NCBI RefSeq assembly: GCF_018130215.1 | Contig: NZ_JAFCKQ010000039.1 | Location: 1 to 64,000, forward strand | Source of the DNA: Bradyrhizobium jicamae | Lineage (GTDB): Bacteria > Pseudomonadota > Alphaproteobacteria > Rhizobiales > Xanthobacteraceae | Direction of reading: 5' to 3' | DNA length: 64,000 nucleotides | The notes under the pieces: model-generated | What the model was told of the DNA's origin: nothing | Seen by the model: the letters and a program-made list of their open reading frames with translations, nothing else | Databases searched by the model: none | In this document: in pieces, positions 43,682-51,882 of the stretch | Position numbering within the stretch: position 1 is the first letter of the stretch | Layout of the letters: each line of letters starts with the position of its first letter | Translations under genes and position numbers: made by a program

Positions 43682-45418
43682 TCAGCGCGGCAACAGATTG
43701 GTCTTCGCCAGGTCGACCACCTCGTCGCCACGGCCGCTCATCACGGCACGCAACACCCAGAGGCTGAAGCCCTTGACCTGCTCCAGCGTGATGGTCGGCG
43801 GCATCGACAGTTCCTGGGTCGCGGTGACGACGTCGAGCACCGCCGGACCGTCATGGGCGAGCACGTCGCGGACCGCCCCCTCGAGCTCGCCGGGATCCTC
43901 GACCCTGACGCCGTGAATGCCCATCGCGCGGGCCATCGCCGCGAAATCGGGGTTTTGCAAATCGACCCCGGTCTCGATGAAGCCGGCGGCCTTCATCTCC
44001 AGCGCCACGAAGCCGAGCACGCTGTTGTTGAAGATCACGACCTTCACCGGCAGCTTCATCTGCGTCAGCGTGATCAGGTCACCCATCAGCATGGCAAAGC
44101 CGCCGTCGCCCGACATCGACACCACCTGGCGGCCACGCTGCGCCGCCTGCACGCCGATCGCCTGTGCCATTGCGTTGGCCATCGAGCCATGCACCAGCGA
44201 GCCGATCAGGCGACGTCGGCCGTTCATCTTGAGATAGCGCGCCGACCAGATCGTCGGCGTGCCGACATCCGCGGTGAATACCGCGTCCTCGGCAGCGTGC
44301 TCGCTGAGCAGCCGGGCGAGATATTGCGGATGGATAGGCTTCTGGCCCGGCCTGCCCCGGGCGAGATCGTCGAGGCCCGCGCGGACGTCCTTGTAGTGCG
44401 CCATGGCGGCGTCGAGATGCTTGCGGTCAGTCTTGGGGGCAAGTCTCGGCAGCAGGGCTGCGATGGTCTCGTTGACGTCGCCGACGAGGCCGAGGTCGAG
44501 CTTGCAGCGGCGGCCGAGCTGCTCGGGACGGATGTCGACCTGCGCGACGCTGACGTCCGTCGGAAAGAACTGCTTGTAGGGGAAGTCGGTCCCCAGCATC
44601 AGCAGCACGTCGCAGGCGTGCATGGCGGCATAGCCGGAGGAGAAGCCGATGAAGCCTGTCATGCCGACGTCGTAGGGGTTGTCGTGCTCGACATGCTCCT
44701 TGCCGCCGAGCGCGTGCACGATCGGGCTCTTCAGCGCCTCCGCGAGCTTCATCAGATTGTCATGTGCGCCGGCGCAGCCGCGGCCGCAGAACAGCGTGAT
44801 ACGGCGGGCGCCATTGAGCAGATCGGCCAGCGCCGTCAACTCGGACTCGGCGGGGCGCACGACCGGCGCCGGCGGCAGGAGACCGGCATTGGGCGAGACG
44901 TTGCGTTTCGGCGCGGGCTTGAACGCGACATCGCCCGGCAGCACCAGCACCGCGACGCCGCGCTTGCCGACCGCGGCGCGGATCGCATTCTCCAGCATGT
45001 AGGGCAGCTGCGCCGGATCTGACACCAGCTCGCAATAATGGCTGCATTCGCGGAACAGGTCCTGCGGATGGGTCTCCTGGAAATAGCCGCCGCCGATCTC
45101 GGCGGACGGGATCTGCGCCGCGATCGCCAGCACCGGAGTGCGGCTGCGATGCGCGTCGAACAGGCCGTTGATGAGATGGAGATTGCCGGGACCGCAGGAG
45201 CCGGCGCAGACCGCGAGCTCGCCGGTGATCTGCGCTTCACCCGCGGCGGCGAACGCAGCGACTTCCTCGTGACGCACATGGACCCATTCGATCGTCCCGC
45301 GCTTGCGCAGGGCCTCGGTCAGGCCGTTGAGGCTGTCACCAACGATGCCGAAGATGCGCTTCACGCCGGCCTGGGTGAGTGTTTCGGCGATGAGGTCGGC
45401 GACATTGTCGATCCGCAT
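43682..45418 (-). CDS. poxB: Thiamine-diphosphate-dependent pyruvate dehydrogenase (quinone)-type enzyme
   Basis: A 578-residue TPP enzyme. The N-terminal PYR domain has IFGIVGDSLNGLTEALRK and HVRHEEVAAFAAAGEAQITGELAVCAGSCGPGNLHLINGL-type sequence with the catalytic Glu. The central domain binds FAD. The PP domain has GDGGFAMLMGDLITLTQ ending in FNNSVLGFV, the GDG-N26-NN TPP motif. The overall pattern follows PoxB, which oxidises pyruvate to acetate and CO2 and reduces quinone. ATG 45418 has AAAGGA upstream. Confidence 0.9.
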   Translation of the reverse strand: MRIDNVADLIAETLTQAGVKRIFGIVGDSLNGLTEALRKRGTIEWVHVRHEEVAAFAAAGEAQITGELAVCAGSCGPGNLHLINGLFDAHRSRTPVLAIAAQIPSAEIGGGYFQETHPQDLFRECSHYCELVSDPAQLPYMLENAIRAAVGKRGVAVLVLPGDVAFKPAPKRNVSPNAGLLPPAPVVRPAESELTALADLLNGARRITLFCGRGCAGAHDNLMKLAEALKSPIVHALGGKEHVEHDNPYDVGMTGFIGFSSGYAAMHACDVLLMLGTDFPYKQFFPTDVSVAQVDIRPEQLGRRCKLDLGLVGDVNETIAALLPRLAPKTDRKHLDAAMAHYKDVRAGLDDLARGRPGQKPIHPQYLARLLSEHAAEDAVFTADVGTPTIWSARYLKMNGRRRLIGSLVHGSMANAMAQAIGVQAAQRGRQVVSMSGDGGFAMLMGDLITLTQMKLPVKVVIFNNSVLGFVALEMKAAGFIETGVDLQNPDFAAMARAMGIHGVRVEDPGELEGAVRDVLAHDGPAVLDVVTATQELSMPPTITLEQVKGFSLWVLRAVMSGRGDEVVDLAKTNLLPR

Positions 45419-45491
45419 GGGGCTTGTCCTTTGATGAACCGCGCGGCCGCATGATGTTCGGCGCGATGCAGCCACGCAAGCCTCGGGCGGA

Positions 45492-46499
45492 TCACAGATT
45501 CGCGGGCGCGGTCCTGTCCGTCCCTGTCGTCGGTTGCACAATCCGGTCGGCCATGGCCGCGATCTCCGACAGCACGAGATCGGGCGCTGCGTGTTGCACC
45601 ATGTGGCCGACGCCCGGAAGCACGATGAGCCTGGCGTGCGGTGCGGTGGCGGCGAGCGGGCGCGAATGGATCGCGGTCGAGACCGTCTTGTCGGCATCGC
45701 CGGAGATGATGGAGACCGGCACCGTGATCTCCGGATAGTGCGGTGCCTGTGCGGTGACGGCAGCCTTCAGCGTCACCAGATCATGGGCATTGGCGATGAA
45801 CTCGCGCGGCCGCAGCAATAGCTGCGTCGCGCTGCTTTCGACGAAATCATCGGGCATCGTCTGCGGCGCGAACACGCCGCGGGCGCCGGAGGTGGTGACG
45901 AGGGTGCCGAGCGGCAACGTGATCGTATGAGCGAGCAGCGGCCCGATCAGCGGCATTGCGATCAGCTCATTGTAACGTCCCACCCGACCGCGCCAGGGAT
46001 AGGCGACGGGTGCCAGCAGGACGAGGCCGGCGACACGATCGGGATCGTCCAGTGCCATGCGGAGACCGAGTGCACCGGCCCAGGAATGCGCCACCACGAT
46101 CGCCCGGTCGACATCGAGCCCGGTCAGCGCCTCCATTATCATCCGGCTCTGCACCGCCGGCGTTGAATCCTCGACGCGGTCGCGGCTGCTCCAGCCATGG
46201 CCCGGCCGGTCGATCAGGATGACGCGGCGGGTTTTGGCGAGCCGCTCGCCGAGCGGATGCTGCATCACGCGGAGGTTGGAGCTTGCACCATGCAGCATCA
46301 CCACCGGGGGCCCTGCCGCATCGCGCGGCCCGAGCTCGACCACATGCAGCCGTGCCCCCGCGACCTCAATCATGCGGCCCTGCGGCGGATAGGCCCGCTT
46401 GACCAGCACGGCGCCGAATTGCGTCGTCAGCGCCAGTGCGGCGATCGCGAGCACGGCGATGGTGATTAGCATCTGGATGATCCGGACGATCCCACGCAT
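45492..46499 (-). CDS. Alpha/beta hydrolase, membrane-anchored
   Basis: A 335-residue hydrolase with an N-terminal membrane helix (MLITIAVLAIAALALTTQFG). Catalytic elements are VVMLHGASSNLRV (oxyanion hole, near residue 67), VVAHSWAGALGLRMA (nucleophile Ser near residue 143), SIISGDADKTVS (Asp) and LPGVGHMVQHAAP (His). This is a complete triad. The substrate is unknown. It precedes poxB on the same strand with a 73-bp gap. Confidence 0.9.
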   Translation of the reverse strand: MRGIVRIIQMLITIAVLAIAALALTTQFGAVLVKRAYPPQGRMIEVAGARLHVVELGPRDAAGPPVVMLHGASSNLRVMQHPLGERLAKTRRVILIDRPGHGWSSRDRVEDSTPAVQSRMIMEALTGLDVDRAIVVAHSWAGALGLRMALDDPDRVAGLVLLAPVAYPWRGRVGRYNELIAMPLIGPLLAHTITLPLGTLVTTSGARGVFAPQTMPDDFVESSATQLLLRPREFIANAHDLVTLKAAVTAQAPHYPEITVPVSIISGDADKTVSTAIHSRPLAATAPHARLIVLPGVGHMVQHAAPDLVLSEIAAMADRIVQPTTGTDRTAPANL

Positions 46500-46571
46500 C
46501 GAGCTGCCGGGGGATTGGGCTTTTGATCGAGCGCCGCACTGGTCGCCGCGTCGCTTCCCACCGCCTCGAAA

Positions 46572-46601
46572 TTATCCACAATACGTCCAGCCTGTGGATA
46601 G
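46572..46601. promoter_or_regulatory. Pair of inverted DnaA boxes
   Basis: TTATCCACA (46572-46580) is a perfect DnaA box. TGTGGATAG (46593-46601) is an inverted box with one mismatch, 12 bases away. A weaker relative, CTATTCACA, lies at 46707-46715. The region also holds ATTGCC-GGT-GGCAAT (46636-46650). There is no AT-rich unwinding region, so it looks like regulation rather than an origin. Confidence 0.5.
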
Positions 46602-46766
46602 CGGGTTCATACCAGCGTCATTAGCCATTTCATACATTGCCGGTGGCAATTTTGCCATCACTCGCGATGCTACATCGAATACGGAACGGTCCCTGATCGA
46701 TCCACGCTATTCACAGGAACCGGCGTCCCAAACTACGAGTTCAACGGGAACAATCGGAGGAGTACC

Positions 46767-46943
46767 ATGATTTCCGACCCATGCGATGCGGCCATCGAGC
46801 AGATCGTGGCAAGCTGCAATGGTGACCTGCGCGGCGCCCTCAAGGCGCTTCTCCTGGTCAACGAGCATCTGGAAGCCGAACTGCAGCAGTTTTACGCGGC
46901 GGCCGCCCAGGACAGCGCGCCGCGCGGCAGGTTCCTGCACTAG
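46767..46943 (+). CDS. Small protein of unknown function (58 residues)
   Basis: A 58-codon ORF with a strong GGAGGAG 5 bases before its ATG. The product (ISDPCDAAIEQIVASCNGDL ... LHLVNEHL-like helix ... AAQDSAPRGRFLH) is a short amphipathic helical protein with two Cys. The leader carries two DnaA boxes and a 15-bp palindrome. I recognise no family. The gene ends head-to-head with the small exported protein at 46947. Confidence 0.65.
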   Translation: MISDPCDAAIEQIVASCNGDLRGALKALLLVNEHLEAELQQFYAAAAQDSAPRGRFLH

Positions 46944-46946
46944 CGG

Positions 46947-47213
46947 CTAGCGCGCTTCGTCGTTCTCACTCTGGCTGTCCGACGGATCATCCTCCTTCGG
47001 ACAGGCGCTAATCGTCGAGCGAGCGAGCTTGGCGTCCGCCATCGATTTGTAGGGTCCGTCGCCGAACCAGATGTCGCCATAGATGACCGGGTTGGAGGTG
47101 ACGATCGGGCAGCGGCCCGTGGCGCGGTTTCCGACCACCCAATAGAGGCCATCGGCGAGGCATGTCGTTCCGGTTGCGACCACGATCGCGCCGGCCAGCA
47201 GCAATGTTTTCAT
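46947..47213 (-). CDS. Small exported protein
   Basis: ATG 47213 follows AGGAG and opens a signal peptide (MKTLLLAGAIVVATGTTCLA). The mature 68 residues have two Cys (GRCPIVTSNPVI, ISACPKEDD) and an acidic tail. The middle (GDIWFGDGPYKSMADAKLAR) recalls small rhizobial periplasmic proteins of unknown role. Confidence 0.7.
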   Translation of the reverse strand: MKTLLLAGAIVVATGTTCLADGLYWVVGNRATGRCPIVTSNPVIYGDIWFGDGPYKSMADAKLARSTISACPKEDDPSDSQSENDEAR

Positions 47214-47316
47214 GGCTTTGCTCCTGGGCAGGATTCTATTGCGGGCAGGCCGGCACCGGTGAGTCACGTTCCCGTTCGCGGCGTTCCGAACGCGAATCGT
47301 GGTTAATCCCGCGCCA

Positions 47317-47967
47317 TCAGATATCGCGGCCTTCGACCTTTTCGGAGAGCTGCTTCACCATCTCCGGCACCTTCTCGAGGAACGGATCGACCGCCAGAGC
47401 CTTGCGGAATGCATCGAGCGCGCGTTTGTCGTCGCCGACATCCTGCATGATCATGCCAAGGCCCGCGAGCGCGCCGAAATGGCGGGGTTCGCGGATCAGA
47501 ACCTGCTGAATGTCCTCGAGCGAACGGGCGTAGTCGCTCTTCAGGTAATAAAGCGTCGCGCGCCGGTTCCAGGCCTCGACATAGTCGGGCCTGAGCTTGA
47601 TCACGGCATCCAGCAGCTTCAGAGCGACGTCAACGTTCTGGGCATCCATCGCGGCCTTGGCGCGCATCATCAGAAGCGCGGCGGTGTCGCTCGGGGTCTG
47701 CAGCCACAAGGCCCAGATCCGTGCCTCGACATGACGGGCGCTGGCTTCGTCCGGCGCGGCCTTCAGCGCGCCGAACAGGAAGTCCAGCCCGCGGGTGCGA
47801 TCGGCCGGGACCCTCGGCAGCTTGCTTGGCGCTTCAGGCAGCTTCTTCTGGGCTTTCGGCGGAATGACGCGCGGATCGTCTTGCGCAACGGCGGCAACAG
47901 GCATCGCCAGCAGCGCCGCGATCAGCATCGCGAGCCGGTTGTTGCGTCCTAGGAAACTCGATCCCAT
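47317..47967 (-). CDS. Exported TPR-repeat protein
   Basis: 216 residues from ATG 47967, with a signal peptide (MLIAALLAMPVAAVAQ). The second half holds three TPR units (for example VALKLLDAVIKLRPDYVEAWNRRATLYYLKSDYARSLEDI and the next repeat), a protein-interaction scaffold. No partner is apparent. Confidence 0.85.
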   Translation of the reverse strand: MGSSFLGRNNRLAMLIAALLAMPVAAVAQDDPRVIPPKAQKKLPEAPSKLPRVPADRTRGLDFLFGALKAAPDEASARHVEARIWALWLQTPSDTAALLMMRAKAAMDAQNVDVALKLLDAVIKLRPDYVEAWNRRATLYYLKSDYARSLEDIQQVLIREPRHFGALAGLGMIMQDVGDDKRALDAFRKALAVDPFLEKVPEMVKQLSEKVEGRDI

Positions 47968-48071
47968 GGCGGGAAGTCTAGACGCACAAAGCCGCGCTGC
48001 AAAGCAGCACGGCGTCAAAGAGCTGTGAAAGGGAATGGCGCGCGAGCAGGCAGGGCGATCAGCCCCGACGA

Positions 48072-48197
48072 TCAACCCTGGCGGGCCTTGAAACGGCGCT
48101 GGACCTTGTTGATCACATAGACCCGGCCCTTGCGGCGGACCAGACGGTTGTTGCGATGGCGGCCGCGCAGCGACTTCAACGAGTTACGGACCTTCAT
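48072..48197 (-). CDS. rpmJ: 50S ribosomal protein L36
   Basis: The 41-residue product (MKVRNSLKSLRGRHRNNRLV, then RRKGRVYVINKVQRRFKARQG) is the alphaproteobacterial type of L36, without the zinc-binding Cys of the classical form. AGGA precedes the ATG at 48197. It is a stand-alone gene, as is usual for this type. Confidence 0.93.
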   Translation of the reverse strand: MKVRNSLKSLRGRHRNNRLVRRKGRVYVINKVQRRFKARQG

Positions 48198-48515
48198 GGG
48201 ACAATCCTGTTGCTTCGAAAGGCCCGTGTCGGAGGCCGTACCTGATCAATGCCCAAAGGCAAAATGGGATTTATCCCGACAAACGGCCCTGCCGCCCGGG
48301 ACGGGGCGGTTTCTAAGCCATCGGACCGCCAAATGTCAACCGAAACGGGGCGGTTTTCACCTCGTCCGGACCTGCCGGAACCGGCACAAGCCGCAGACGT
48401 GACGTTGAAATCGCTCGGCAATCAGGCCGCCGGGAGGCCGACCAGCCCAACCTCCCGGCCGCCAAACCCGCCATCCGCCGGAACTGAGTCCCGGCGTCGC
48501 GATATGGCGGGTGTT
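48198..48515. other. Intergenic region with a 12-bp direct repeat
   Basis: 318 bp upstream of rpmJ. ACGGGGCGGTTT occurs at 48301-48312 and again at 48345-48356. I see no gene. The repeats could be operator sites or accidental. Confidence 0.4.
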
Positions 48516-48902
48516 CTAGAACACTACGAATCGTGCGGTCCCCTCGAGCGCGTAGACCGTGTAGAGTTCGGTCTGCCCGGTCGGGGGTCGGACGATAGAG
48601 AATTTGTGCAGCGTCGTGATGCCCTCGGTCGAGATGTTGACGACCTCGGGACCGGTCAGCCGCACGCCCGGGACCAGCAGCGTGAACGACGTTGACGGTC
48701 CGTCGATGGTCCGCATCAGGAACACGCTCACGAGCGTCCCGAGCACGGACGTCTGGGTCTGGATCTCGTCGCCGGTGAAGGTCTTGGTCTGCGCCGCGTC
48801 GTGATAGGTGAGCACCGGCTTCCCCGTGATGCTCGTCGTCGAATAGGTCACGCTGATGCCGGGACCGGAGACTTCGTAAAGGTTGGGCTGTGTATCGGCC
48901 AT
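48516..48902 (-). CDS. Conserved-looking hypothetical protein
   Basis: A 128-residue soluble, mostly beta protein (MADTQPNLYEVSGPGISVTY ... VFLMRTIDGPSTSFTLLVPG ... VYALEGTARFVVF) with no signal peptide, Cys or known motif. Clean coding statistics and a free-standing frame support it. A 15-bp palindrome (48951-48965) lies 49 bp upstream. Confidence 0.75.
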   Translation of the reverse strand: MADTQPNLYEVSGPGISVTYSTTSITGKPVLTYHDAAQTKTFTGDEIQTQTSVLGTLVSVFLMRTIDGPSTSFTLLVPGVRLTGPEVVNISTEGITTLHKFSIVRPPTGQTELYTVYALEGTARFVVF

Positions 48903-48950
48903 GGTGCAAGCCTTTCAAATCAGGGTTTTCCAAATCGGGGGGTTCTGGCA

Positions 48951-48965
48951 ATTACAGGTTGTAAT
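48951..48965. promoter_or_regulatory. ATTACA-N3-TGTAAT palindrome
   Basis: ATTACAGGTTGTAAT is a perfect 6-bp inverted repeat 49 bp before the 48902 gene and 187 bp before the amidohydrolase gene. It could be an operator for either. Confidence 0.35.
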
Positions 48966-49151
48966 CTGTCTCGTCAGTAACCACCGCCCTATGAACTGCC
49001 TCACAGCTCGGGTTCCGCCAGGCGAGACACATTGTCGCAATTTGCACGGTGGCAATGATCGGGAGCGGCCCCTTGAGGCGGGCTTGCCAAAATCGTTATA
49101 TAGTATAATCATTTTCGCGAACCCAACAATCAAGCCGCCGGGGAAGCCGCC

Positions 49152-50036
49152 ATGCCCAAGCTCAAACTGCCCGACATTGAAAAGGTCACAGCGATCGACA
49201 TCCACACCCATGCCGAGGAGCCTTGCGGCATGCATGGGGACGACGGCTATGACGATTTCCAGGCGCAGATGGCTGATTACTTCAAGTCGCCGCACAAGCA
49301 TCCGCCGACCGTGCCGGAGACCGCAGCCTATTACCGCTCCAAGAACATCGCCGCTGTCATCTTCCCTGTCGATGCCGAGCGCGAGACCGGTTTCCGCCGC
49401 TACAACAATCACGAGATGCTCGAGGTCGCGTCCGACCATCTCGACGTCCTGATCCCGTTCGTCTCGATCGACCCGCACAAGGGCAAGCTCGGCGTGCGCG
49501 AAGCACGCAAGTTGATCGAGGAGTACGGCGTCCGCGGCTTCAAATTCCATCCGACCATGCAGGGCTTCTACGCCAACGACCGCATGGCCTATCCGCTCTA
49601 TGAGGCGATCAACGACGGCGGCGCGATCGCGCTGTTCCACACCGGCCAGACCGGCGTCGGCAGCGGCATGCCCGGCGGCATGGGGATGCGACTCAAATAC
49701 TCCAACCCGATGTACATGGACGACGTCGCGGCTGATTTCCCCGACCTCAAGATCATCCTCGCGCACCCCTCGTTCCCCTGGCAGGAAGAGGCGCTGTCGG
49801 TCGCGACCCACAAGCCGAACGTCTATATCGACCTCTCCGGCTGGTCGCCGAAATATTTCCCGCCGATCCTGGTGCGCTACATCAACTCGATCCTGCAGGA
49901 CAAGATGCTGTTCGGTTCCGACTGGCCGGTCATCACGCCGGACCGCTGGCTCGCCGATTTTGCCAAGCTCGACATCCGCGAGGAGATCCGTCCCAAAGTG
50001 TTGAAAGCCAACGCCCGCAGGATTTTGGGTATATAG
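49152..50036 (+). CDS. Amidohydrolase-2 family metal-dependent hydrolase
   Basis: A 294-residue TIM-barrel enzyme. The metal motif DIHTHAE is near residue 17. GFKFHPTMQGFYANDRMAYPL (near 120), ALFHTGQTGVGSG, LKIILAHPSFPWQEEA (near 195) and LFGSDWPVITPDRW (near 258, catalytic Asp) are in family order. It may be a decarboxylase or lactonase of aromatic metabolism. It is followed closely by a haloacid dehalogenase and a YbaK protein on the same strand. Confidence 0.9.
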   Translation: MPKLKLPDIEKVTAIDIHTHAEEPCGMHGDDGYDDFQAQMADYFKSPHKHPPTVPETAAYYRSKNIAAVIFPVDAERETGFRRYNNHEMLEVASDHLDVLIPFVSIDPHKGKLGVREARKLIEEYGVRGFKFHPTMQGFYANDRMAYPLYEAINDGGAIALFHTGQTGVGSGMPGGMGMRLKYSNPMYMDDVAADFPDLKIILAHPSFPWQEEALSVATHKPNVYIDLSGWSPKYFPPILVRYINSILQDKMLFGSDWPVITPDRWLADFAKLDIREEIRPKVLKANARRILGI

Positions 50037-50102
50037 GGCTGTACCGCCCTAGCGCCCTCGGCGTCCCGATCGCGCAGGCGGTCGGGACGAGAGGGAACGA
50101 CA

Positions 50103-50846
50103 GTGACCATCAAAGCCGTTGTGTTCGACGCCTATGGCACGCTCTACGACGTGCAGTCGGTGGCCGATGTCACCGAGGATGCCTTTCCGGGCTATGGCGA
50201 CATCATCACCCAGGTCTGGCGAATCAAGCAGCTTGAATATTCCTGGCTGCGCACGCTGATGCGGCGCTATCAGGACTTTTCCGTCGCCACGCGCGACGCG
50301 CTCGCCTACACGCTGCGCAGCCTCGGCCTGCAACATGACGCGGCGACGTTCGCGCGCATCATCGACAAATATCAGCACCTCGATCTCTACCCTGATGCGA
50401 TCACAGCGCTCGAGGCGATGAAAGACAAGAAGCTCGCGATCCTCTCCAACGGCAGCCCCGACATGCTGAATGCGCTGGTGCAGAATTCGGGGCTCGACCG
50501 GCTGCTCGATGCGACGATCAGCGTCGACGCCCACAAGGTGTTCAAGCCGGCACCCGAGGCCTACACGCTGATCGAGGAGGTTCTGGCCGTGCCGCCTGCG
50601 GAGGTGATGTTCATCTCCTCCAATCCGTGGGACGCCTGCGGCGCCAAGGCGTTCGGGCTCGATGTCGCATGGATCGAGCGGGTGACGCCGGAGGCGATGG
50701 CGCTGGCCTGCGTCGAGACCGAGACGGTCGCCCCGTTGACGATGTTCAAGGCGTTGCGTACCCAGATGGACGAGCTCGGCGTCGTGCCCGATCACCGGAT
50801 CCACGGTCTTTCCGAACTCCCTGCCCTGGTGTCTGCAAGGTCCTGA
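50103..50846 (+). CDS. Haloacid dehalogenase, type II
   Basis: A 247-residue HAD enzyme replacing halogen on 2-haloacids with hydroxyl. The L-2-haloacid dehalogenase residues are present in order: FDAYGTLYDV (nucleophile Asp), ILSNGSPDML (Ser/Asn), KVFKPAPEAY (Lys, Tyr) and FISSNPWDACGAKAFG (Ser, Asn, Asp). This is better support than for most HAD proteins. GTG start behind GAGAGGGA. It is probably coexpressed with the amidohydrolase. Confidence 0.9.
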   Translation: MTIKAVVFDAYGTLYDVQSVADVTEDAFPGYGDIITQVWRIKQLEYSWLRTLMRRYQDFSVATRDALAYTLRSLGLQHDAATFARIIDKYQHLDLYPDAITALEAMKDKKLAILSNGSPDMLNALVQNSGLDRLLDATISVDAHKVFKPAPEAYTLIEEVLAVPPAEVMFISSNPWDACGAKAFGLDVAWIERVTPEAMALACVETETVAPLTMFKALRTQMDELGVVPDHRIHGLSELPALVSARS

Positions 50847-50850
50847 ACAG

Positions 50851-51318
50851 ATGAGTCTCGAGTCCGTCCGCGCCTTCTTCGCCGAGAAGGCGCCCGAAAT
50901 CTCCGTGATCGAATCCCCCATCAGCTCTGCGACCGTCGTGCTGGCGGCGGAGGCCTATGGCGTCGAGCCGGCGCGGATCGCCAAGACGCTGAGCCTGCGC
51001 GTCGGCGATCGCGTCGTGCTGATCGTCACCAGCGGCACCTCACGGATGGACAACAAGAAGGTGAAGGCACAGTTCGGCGGCAAGCCGAAGATGCTCGGCC
51101 TCGAAGAGGTCGCCGAGATCACCGGCCATGAGGTCGGCGGCGTCTGCCCGTTCGGGCTGAAGGCGCCGCTCCCGATCTATTGCGACGTGTCGCTCAGGTT
51201 GTTCGACGTGGTGCTGCCGGCCGCGGGTTCGACCCATAGCGCCGTGCGCATCACGCCCGACAGGCTGGCGGAACTGACATCGGCCGAATGGATCGACGTC
51301 TGCGAGCACAGGCCGTAG
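50851..51318 (+). CDS. YbaK/EbsC-family aminoacyl-tRNA deacylase-like protein
   Basis: A 155-residue stand-alone editing domain. Conserved stretches are PARIAKTLSLRVGDRVVLIV, MDNKKVKAQFG, EVGGVCPFGLKAPLPIY and AAGSTHSAVRITPDRLAEL. Relatives clear misacylated tRNAs (YbaK acts on Cys-tRNA-Pro, ProX on Ala-tRNA-Pro); the specificity here is open. It starts 4 bases after the dehalogenase stop, so it is in the same operon. Confidence 0.9.
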   Translation: MSLESVRAFFAEKAPEISVIESPISSATVVLAAEAYGVEPARIAKTLSLRVGDRVVLIVTSGTSRMDNKKVKAQFGGKPKMLGLEEVAEITGHEVGGVCPFGLKAPLPIYCDVSLRLFDVVLPAAGSTHSAVRITPDRLAELTSAEWIDVCEHRP

Positions 51319-51326
51319 ACACTAGA

Positions 51327-51698
51327 CTAGTCGTCATCATCGTCGAACGACGACCGCGGCGCGGGCTGGGCCGGCTGTGCGGTGCGCGGGTGCTGCATCA
51401 CCTGCGGCTGCGGCGCGCGCGCTGTTGGCTGGCGGTGCGCGGGTTGCTGCTGCTGCGCGCTCGCGTTCGATTCGAACACCGCGCGGCAGGAGCTGCCAAG
51501 CAATGCCGTGTTCTGCCGCAGGCACGCGACGATCCGGCCGGTGTCGGGAATCTGGTCGCTGCAGAGGCGCATGACGTCGGGCGTGCACGCCATCTGCTGT
51601 TCCCAGGTTCCCTGATACTCTTGTGACGACGCCGGCACCGCAATGGCCACGCCGCCGGCGACGATTGCAAGGCTCAGGACAATCCGCTGCGTTCGCAT
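51327..51698 (-). CDS. Exported Cys-rich-repeat protein
   Basis: ATG 51698 follows GAGGGG and opens a signal peptide (IVLSLAIVAGGVAIAVPA). The mature N-terminal part holds a short Cys-rich repeat (MACTPDVMRLCSDQI then IVACLRQNTALLGSSCRAVF) with four Cys. The rest is a Gln/Pro/Ala tail ending in Asp. 123 residues. The role is unknown. Confidence 0.8.
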   Translation of the reverse strand: MRTQRIVLSLAIVAGGVAIAVPASSQEYQGTWEQQMACTPDVMRLCSDQIPDTGRIVACLRQNTALLGSSCRAVFESNASAQQQQPAHRQPTARAPQPQVMQHPRTAQPAQPAPRSSFDDDDD

Positions 51699-51882
51699 GT
51701 CCGGGTCCCCTCTTTCGATTCCCATCCGCGAATTACACAACACACGCATAAAAGTTCCGCGCGTCGCGATGTGCTTCAGGCTGGCCAATGAATGCGGCCA
51801 AGGATCGTTCGCGCGGACAACTAAATGTGAGCGAAGTTCCCTCGCCGATCTTGCCAGCGGGCACGCGTTCCTTGCGTGACGG

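Noticed and set aside
46560..46760. Replication origin at the DnaA boxes
   Set aside because: Only two good boxes, no AT-rich unwinding region and no dnaA, parA or repC gene nearby.
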